Assembly (NCBI GenBank): GCA_937928585.1
Contig: CALEZK010000412.1
Location: 1-10,170 of the forward strand
DNA length: 10,170 nt
Direction of reading: 5' to 3'
Origin: an uncultured bacterium
Lineage (GTDB): Bacteria > Hydrogenedentota > Hydrogenedentia > Hydrogenedentales > SLHB01
Below the pieces are notes generated by a model. It was not told the origin of the DNA. It did not search any database and worked only from the letters and a program-made list of their open reading frames with translations. Each line of letters opens with the position of its first letter. Position 1 is the stretch's first letter. The position numbers were made by a program, and so were the translations under genes. This document shows, piece after piece, positions 6,095 to 10,170 of this stretch.

Positions 6095-6796
6095 CTATAT
6101 AAACCGTAACAGATCAAGTAGCTGCTTTAAGCAATCATAGCCCTCATTTTCGCCCGATCCGCGTTTCAAATGCACGCCGCGCAAGCCCGCATGCTGGGCC
6201 GCATTTACGTCTTCGTCAAGCGAATCGCCGACATGCAACACTTCACCCGCGTTTACCCGAAGTCGCTCCACGGCGATATGAAATACTTGCGGTGAAGGCT
6301 TGCTCACACCGGCTTCCGCGGAGGTTAGTATGAACTCAAATCGATCCGCTATTCCCATCGCTCTCAACAGACGCGGTAGCCGTGAATCCCAATTGGAAAC
6401 AATGGCGATGGGAATGTTGCGCGCTGCCAGCGCATCAAGCGTCGGCATCACGTCATCGTATAAACGCCACACCTCAGGCTGTTCGAAGCGCAGATAAAGC
6501 GCGTCGAAGAAGGGATCAAATCGGTCTGCAAATGCGTCCCCTTCGCACGCTTGATCGAACACACGCGTGACGAGTTCTCGCCACCACGCACGTTCTATGG
6601 CCTCTGAGGTATGAAACGGCGTGCCGCCGTCCACTGATGGCCGGAGTTCCCGCCATACCGTCTGAAATGCAGCGTTGAGGGTATCGGCAGATACGCATAC
6701 ACCGAAGCGTTCTGCCTCGCGCGCATAGACGTCACCCACGGACGGTTGCACGTGAAGGAGCGTGCCCGCAGCATCAAAGAGGATCGCGCGGATCAT
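6095..6796 (-). CDS. HAD-superfamily hydrolase, subfamily IA (REG-2/HDHD3-like), lacking the second motif-I Asp
   Basis: The product has 233 residues, the normal length for a cytoplasmic HAD-IA enzyme with a helical cap. Motif I is FDAAGTLL: nucleophile D8 is present, but the usual second Asp two residues later is A10. Motif II is IVSNWDSRLP (S134), motif III gives K166 in GVSKPSPQVF, and motif IV is HVGDSLDEDVNAA (D191, D196). The segment after motif I (PSVGDVYAREAERFG) and the SNWDSRLP motif are typical of the REG-2-like/HDHD3 branch, where second-Asp loss is common. Most HAD phosphatases need that Asp as general acid/base, so phosphatase activity cannot be assumed; haloacid dehalogenases also lack it. 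The substrate is unknown. The start ATG directly precedes the family's first strand, with a weak GGTGGGA upstream. It lies 159 bases downstream of hicB on the same strand, with no clear promoter between. Confidence 0.88.
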   Translation of the reverse strand: MIRAILFDAAGTLLHVQPSVGDVYAREAERFGVCVSADTLNAAFQTVWRELRPSVDGGTPFHTSEAIERAWWRELVTRVFDQACEGDAFADRFDPFFDALYLRFEQPEVWRLYDDVMPTLDALAARNIPIAIVSNWDSRLPRLLRAMGIADRFEFILTSAEAGVSKPSPQVFHIAVERLRVNAGEVLHVGDSLDEDVNAAQHAGLRGVHLKRGSGENEGYDCLKQLLDLLRFI

Positions 6797-6955
6797 TCGG
6801 TCCCACCAATGCTCGGCAAATACGTACGATCAAAAATGGGAGTGGATACCTCGCGCATAATAGTGAATCTAATGGTTCATTGGGAGCATGCAGGCAGAAA
6901 ACCCGCATACTGTAAGCAAAATCCTGAGTACGAGGCATCGCCGCGCGAATATTGG

Positions 6956-7165
6956 TCAGGCGTAAAGTAACCGGCCTTTAGGTTGCGGAATCGGACGGCC
7001 CAGCGCTGTAGCGGTTTCAATCCATTCGTCAATCACTACCTGAATGTTGGCAACGGCGTCCGCATAAGTAGCCCCATCGGCCATGCAACCTGGTAGCTCC
7101 GGCACTTCGACGACGAACGCGTTGTCGATTTCACTCCAATAAATAATCAATTCATATTTCGACAT
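6956..7165 (-). CDS. hicB: HicB-like antitoxin (short form)
   Basis: The product has 69 residues from the ATG at 7165, or 71 from the in-frame ATG at 7171. GGGAG sits 9 bases before 7165 but only 3 before 7171, so 7165 is preferred. The sequence follows the HicB antitoxin core throughout: YELIIYWSEIDNAFVVEVPELPGC, with the PELPGCMADGATYADAVANI signature, then a helix (VVIDEWIETATALG) and the family-typical end PIPQPKGRLL. No C-terminal helix-turn-helix or ribbon-helix-helix domain is attached, as is common for short HicB. In known HicAB modules this protein binds and blocks the HicA ribonuclease and often represses the operon. The toxin frame directly upstream is broken, so this antitoxin probably has no functional local partner. 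Written without a symbol conflict: hicA precedes hicB, the usual order. Confidence 0.85.
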   Translation of the reverse strand: MSKYELIIYWSEIDNAFVVEVPELPGCMADGATYADAVANIQVVIDEWIETATALGRPIPQPKGRLLYA

Positions 7166-7418
7166 CGTCATTGTCTCCCAGACGGTATTTTACGATGAGA
7201 TCTCAAACTTGCTTCACTTAATACGCCTTGGCCATTGATCCCTTTGGCTGGGTATTGACTATTTCGATCACGCCATTCCTCGTGAAGATATGATGGCCGC
7301 CGCGAATACGTTCCTCGAAATTTAGATTGCCCAGCAGCAGTCTCAAATCGGCAAAAGTAACATTGGCGTCTGCGACGCCGCTGAGAACTCTCGCTAACAC
7401 TTTGTCGTGCTTCGCCAC
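7152..7418 (-). pseudogene. hicA: HicA-like toxin gene with two premature stop codons
   Basis: From the GTG at 7418 the frame encodes 66 residues beginning MAKHDKVLARVLSGVADANV, then FADLRLLLGNLNFEERIRGGHHIFTR, IEIVNTQPKGSMAKAY and TAA (7218-7220). This is the N-terminal four-fifths of the longer HicA-like mRNA-interferase family, including the catalytic His in GGHHIF. Translation past the stop in the same frame gives VKQV, a TGA stop (7203-7205), then DLIVKYRLGD, which is the family's expected C-terminal helix. Homologues read Gln at the first stop and Arg at the second, so CAA became TAA and CGA became TGA, each one C-to-T change. The ancestral frame would end at 7152, overlapping hicB. The truncated peptide loses its last helix and is probably inactive. 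Sequencing error is unlikely, as two independent substitutions would be needed. Confidence 0.85.
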
Positions 7419-7498
7419 ACTGAAAGGCTAAAGGATGCGAGACCGTTATTCAAAATAAGGGTGGCGACTCATCCCGGAGAGTTGGAAGCTTTTGTCCG

Positions 7499-8602
7499 CT
7501 ACGTAATGATCCCGGCAGCGAGGACGGCCTCTCCGTCGTATAGCACGGCCCATTGGCCGGGCGTTACGCTGCGCTGTGGTTCGTGGAAGGCGAGTGAGAA
7601 TGTTTCGGAATTGGTCGCATCCGGCGTAACGGTGCAGGGCACTGGGATGCTTTTGTAGCGCGTTTGCACCGCACAGTCGAAGGGTTCGGTTTGTGGCGGG
7701 ATTGCGCACCAGCTTACTTGTTCCGCCATAAGGCCTGTGCTGTGCGCTTCTTCCTCGTGCCCCACGACGAGCGCGTTGCGCTGCATGTCGATCTTCACGA
7801 CGTAGTAGGGCTTGGGCGCGGCGATGCCGAGTCCTTTCCGCTGGCCCACGGTGTAGTTCACGAGGCCGGTGTGGTGGCCCACGAGTTCGCCCTGCAAATT
7901 TACGATCGGACCGGCGAGGGGCGCATCGACGCGACTCGCGAGGAAGTTCCGGTAATTGTCATCCGGCACGAAACAGATTTCCATGCTCTCAGGCTTGTCA
8001 GCCGTGACGAGTCCGAGCGAGCGCGCGATGGCGCGCGTGTCTTCTTTCGTCATTTCGCCCAGCGGAAACATGGCGCGGCCAAGTTGCGCCTGGCCCAATC
8101 CCGAAAGGGTGTAGCTTTGGTCCTTGTTCAAATCCACGGCGCGCATGAGGGCAACGCGATCGCCGCGTTTCGCTGTACGGGCGTAGTGGCCGGTGGCGAT
8201 TACGTCGGCCTCAATTGCGAGTGCCTTTTCGTAGAGCGCGCCGAATTTCACGCGCTGGTTGCAGCGGGAGCAGGGATTGGGCGTTCGCCCGGCCATATAT
8301 TCGCTGATGAAGTCTTGAATGACTTCGCGCTCGAAGCGCTGTACGTAGTTGATGACGTAGTGCGGTATGCCCAGCTTGTCCGCGACACGGCGGGCGTCCT
8401 GGGCGGCATCCAGCGTGCAACACGCCTTGCTGGACGTTTCGCGGCCTTCGCCGGACGCAACGCGCATCGTCATGCCCGTAACGTCATAGCCTTGCTCGAC
8501 AAGCAGGGCCGCGGCGACGGAGCTGTCCACGCCGCCCGACATCGCCACGAGTACGCGGCGATTCCTGGCGCGGGATTCTGTATTTGGCGTCGAAATGGGC
8601 AT
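7499..8602 (-). CDS. mnmA: tRNA-specific 2-thiouridylase MnmA
   Basis: Cytoplasmic enzyme that uses ATP and a relayed sulfur to convert U34 to 2-thiouridine in the anticodons of tRNA Lys, Glu and Gln. The 367-residue product matches the family's full length. Visible landmarks are the PP-loop SGGVDSS (22-28), catalytic C111 in TPNPCSRCN, ATGHYAR (136-142), KDQSY (160-164), and the second catalytic C210 in ESMEICFVPD, corresponding to Cys102 and Cys199 of the E. coli enzyme. GHHTGLVNYTVGQRKGLGI marks the central domain, and the C-terminal beta-barrel ends in GQWAVLYDGEAVLAAGII. About 16 residues precede the first core strand, slightly more than usual, but no later Met fits. GAAGG lies about 11 bases before the ATG. 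It stands 111 bases after the bactofilin stop, so it may have its own promoter. The large open frame on the opposite strand (7664-8647) is its shadow. Confidence 0.97.
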   Translation of the reverse strand: MPISTPNTESRARNRRVLVAMSGGVDSSVAAALLVEQGYDVTGMTMRVASGEGRETSSKACCTLDAAQDARRVADKLGIPHYVINYVQRFEREVIQDFISEYMAGRTPNPCSRCNQRVKFGALYEKALAIEADVIATGHYARTAKRGDRVALMRAVDLNKDQSYTLSGLGQAQLGRAMFPLGEMTKEDTRAIARSLGLVTADKPESMEICFVPDDNYRNFLASRVDAPLAGPIVNLQGELVGHHTGLVNYTVGQRKGLGIAAPKPYYVVKIDMQRNALVVGHEEEAHSTGLMAEQVSWCAIPPQTEPFDCAVQTRYKSIPVPCTVTPDATNSETFSLAFHEPQRSVTPGQWAVLYDGEAVLAAGIIT

Positions 8603-8622
8603 GATCAGGCAAACCTTCGCGA

Positions 8623-8628
8623 AGTATA
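8623..8628 (-). promoter_or_regulatory. Possible -10 box for mnmA
   Basis: TATACT on the minus strand matches five of six consensus bases and would start transcription near 8616, about 14 bases before the ATG, leaving the GAAGG site inside the leader. No good -35 is seen: the best candidate is TTAAAT about 18 bases upstream, matching only three positions. Tentative. Confidence 0.3.
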
Positions 8629-8657
8629 CACCATGCGGGAAGGATGATTTAATCTGG

Positions 8658-8677
8658 AGAAGTGCAGACGCACTTCT
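8658..8677 (-). terminator. Perfect 8-bp inverted repeat between the bactofilin gene and mnmA
   Basis: AGAAGTGC (8658-8665) and GCACTTCT (8670-8677) form a perfect eight-pair stem with a four-base loop, about 36 bases after the bactofilin stop. The position suits a terminator for the peptidase-bactofilin operon, but no T-tract follows on either strand. It could equally be an operator or mRNA-stabilising hairpin just upstream of the mnmA promoter region. Confidence 0.45.
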
Positions 8678-8713
8678 GCCTTGTCCAGTGATTAACTTGG
8701 AACAGCGTGTTGC

Positions 8714-9157
8714 TTACGGTTCCTGCGAGACCGGCTGTTGCGGCGGACGGGGCTGCTGCTGTTGGCCGCTGCCGGCTGCCGGGCGCTCTTGCTGGGCCGG
8801 TTGTGGCGGTTTCATCGTGCACTTACCCTCGAACAGCACGCCTTCGGCAATGCTGACGCGGGGGGCCACAATATCGCCCAGAAGTTTGCCGTTGGTGGCT
8901 ATTTCCAGACGGTCCTGCGCGAAGATATTGCCTTCGACTTCGCCGGCAATCGTGACTTGCCCGGCGTACAGATCAGCCTTGACGCGGCCGGTCTCCTGTA
9001 CGACGATGGAATCTTCGCTGTGAATACGGCCGGAGACTACGCCTTCGATACGGATTGTACCTTTGGACTTTATCTCGCCGATGATCGTTGTGCCTTGTCC
9101 GATTACTGTGACCACTTTTGTATCACCATACACTCGTTTTTTTGCTGCGTCTAACAT
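8714..9157 (-). CDS. Bactofilin (polymer-forming cytoskeletal protein)
   Basis: The product has 147 residues. Residues about 16-115 are the bactofilin core: short right-handed beta-helix turns with regularly spaced Gly and hydrophobic residues (TIIGEIKSKGTIRIEG, SGRIHSED, GEVEGNIFAQDRLEI, GDIVAPRVSIAEGV). Bactofilins polymerise without nucleotide into filaments at the inner membrane face and recruit cell-wall enzymes. The tail from about 116 on is low-complexity Pro/Gln-rich, a disordered extension typical of the family. The gene starts 9 bases after the stop of the M23 peptidase gene, with a weak AAGAAG site, implying co-transcription and possibly translational coupling. This pairing is well known: in Helicobacter pylori the bactofilin CcmA works with the M23 peptidase Csd1 in cell shape. 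A role in shaping peptidoglycan here is inferred from that precedent. Confidence 0.95.
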   Translation of the reverse strand: MLDAAKKRVYGDTKVVTVIGQGTTIIGEIKSKGTIRIEGVVSGRIHSEDSIVVQETGRVKADLYAGQVTIAGEVEGNIFAQDRLEIATNGKLLGDIVAPRVSIAEGVLFEGKCTMKPPQPAQQERPAAGSGQQQQPRPPQQPVSQEP

Positions 9158-9166
9158 ACTTGCTTC

Positions 9167-10170
9167 TTATTCGACAAGGTAGCGTTCGGGGTCCACCGAC
9201 TTGCCGTTGATTCGAACTTCGTAGTGGAGATGCGCGCCCGTGCTGCGTCCCGTGCTGCCGAGCTTTCCGACCTCCGTACCCTTCTCAACCACATCGCCTA
9301 CAGACACTGTCGTCTTCTGCATGTGACCGTAGACCGTAACCATGCCGCCGCCGTGATCGATGCGCACATGATTGCCGAGATACTTGTCCCATCCGGAGGA
9401 TATAACGGTGCCTTTGCCCGTTGCAATGATCGGCGTGCCGTATGGCGCGCTGATGTCGAGTCCGTCGTGGTAACTCAAGTCGCGCGTGAAGGGATCTTTG
9501 CGGTATCCGAAGCGCGACGTAACGATGGAACGTTTGGTGCGCGAAACCGGCCAGATTCCGGGCGTGCGATCGATTTCTTCTTTCTTCGCCTTGCTGGCAG
9601 CGAGATACAATTCGTTGTATTCGCGCAAGCTGTCGGTGCGAATGTTGATTTCCTGCACGATGAGATCGGCGCTGGGGTTTGCCAATCCGTCGATCACCGA
9701 AGGAGGACGCACGAGCGCGTCGTTCGCGACGGGCGCATCGCCATCCGGACCATCCGCTGGAGGACCACCCTTGCCGCCTTCGTCATTGCTTACGTTCTCA
9801 ACGTAGCCCGCAGGCTTCTTCGTGCGCGGGGGAAGACCGTTGTTCTTGCGGAAGTTCTTCTCGACGTCGTAAAGCTCGCTGAGTTCGCTGGTGATGGCGA
9901 CCATGCGGGCTTCATATTCCTCGCGGACTTTCTGCTCGATTGCCGTGCGTTCCTCTTCGGAGAGCACAGCGGCAGGCTGCTGGGCAAGCGGGGTCGCCTG
10001 GGCGCCGATCTCGCGCTTCTCGCGTTCGAGGCGCTCAACGTCCTTCTTGGCAACCTTCGCACTCTGGTACGAGTAGGCCGCTGTAAACGCCAGTACGGCG
10101 AACACGGCGACCAGCGTGTACAGCTGGAGTGCGTACAGATTCAGGCTTCTAGTGTTCCCCTGCCCGTGGG
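9167..10170 (-). CDS. Membrane-anchored M23 (LytM-type) peptidoglycan endopeptidase, 5' end outside the window
   Basis: Zinc endopeptidase expected to cut peptide cross-links of peptidoglycan in the periplasm. The frame is open to the right edge; the GTG at 10105 sits inside the transmembrane segment, so the real start is probably beyond the window. Visible order: polar N-terminus (HGQGNTRSLNL), one transmembrane helix (about LYTLVAVFAVLAFTAAY), coiled coil (KDVERLEREKREIG and a later Glu-rich helix), a Gly/Pro/Asp-rich linker, another helix (REYNELYLAASKAKKEEID), and a C-terminal catalytic domain. Numbered from codon 10105, zinc ligands are H213 and D217 (YHDGLD) and H294, with catalytic H261 (YGHM) and H292 (AHLHYEV), the full set known from S. 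aureus LytM. It should therefore be active. The bactofilin gene follows after 9 bases. No promoter is visible within the window. Confidence 0.93.
   Translation of the reverse strand, partial: HGQGNTRSLNLYALQLYTLVAVFAVLAFTAAYSYQSAKVAKKDVERLEREKREIGAQATPLAQQPAAVLSEEERTAIEQKVREEYEARMVAITSELSELYDVEKNFRKNNGLPPRTKKPAGYVENVSNDEGGKGGPPADGPDGDAPVANDALVRPPSVIDGLANPSADLIVQEINIRTDSLREYNELYLAASKAKKEEIDRTPGIWPVSRTKRSIVTSRFGYRKDPFTRDLSYHDGLDISAPYGTPIIATGKGTVISSGWDKYLGNHVRIDHGGGMVTVYGHMQKTTVSVGDVVEKGTEVGKLGSTGRSTGAHLHYEVRINGKSVDPERYLVE

Noticed and set aside
6038..6109. 23-codon plus-strand frame
   Set aside because: Very short, no recognisable family, only a poor ribosome-binding site, and it overlaps the HAD gene's end on the other strand.
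7152..7220. Stop-codon recoding or read-through in the hicA frame
   Set aside because: Other genes here end at TAA, TGA and TAG as ordinary stops, and two different stops (TAA for Gln, TGA for Arg) would both need recoding. Nonsense mutation is simpler.
7664..8647. 327-codon open frame on the plus strand
   Set aside because: It is the antisense shadow of mnmA, whose identity is certain from its motifs; the shadow product is His/Ala/Arg-rich with no family features.

Overview
The window is about 10 kb of moderately GC-rich bacterial chromosome with short intergenic gaps. The envelope genes suggest a Gram-negative-type cell: a lipoprotein, several secreted or membrane-anchored proteins, and a bactofilin paired with an M23 peptidase. 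The mix of unfamiliar secreted proteins is reminiscent of the Planctomycetota/Hydrogenedentota/Verrucomicrobiota sphere. That is an impression only, because there is no rRNA or other firm taxonomic marker here. No CRISPR array, tRNA, rRNA or transposase was found.

Left part (1-4467). The 3' part of a GAF-domain class III nucleotide cyclase runs in from the left edge. It converges on a small membrane-anchored exported protein on the minus strand. That gene is divergent, across 85 bases, from a plus-strand run of three genes: a membrane-tethered protein with six CxxC motifs, a lipoprotein built from three secretin/STN-like repeats without a secretin barrel, and a GT2 glycosyltransferase fused to a DUF2304-like membrane domain. 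The glycosyltransferase has a sigma70-like promoter whose -10 box ends 6 bases before its ATG, so its mRNA is probably leaderless.

Middle part (4468-6094). This stretch is visibly more AT-rich. It holds one secreted protein of unknown function with its own promoter and a good Shine-Dalgarno, flanked by roughly 280 and 305 bases without convincing genes. It looks like a compositional island, possibly acquired.

Right part (6095-10170, all minus strand). In transcription order: an M23 (LytM-type) peptidase running in from the right edge, a bactofilin 9 bases later (a cell-shape pair), the tRNA 2-thiouridylase MnmA, a HicA-like toxin pseudogene, its intact HicB-like antitoxin, and a HAD-superfamily hydrolase. 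The toxin has two in-frame nonsense codons, each one C-to-T step from the expected residue, and recognisable family sequence continues past both. The 159 bases between the HAD gene and hicB, and the 80 bases between hicA and mnmA, show nothing convincing.

No single undescribed system is demonstrated. The items most worth checking are the three-repeat lipoprotein and its zinc-ribbon and membrane neighbours, the leaderless GT2-DUF2304 fusion, and the toxin-dead HicAB locus.
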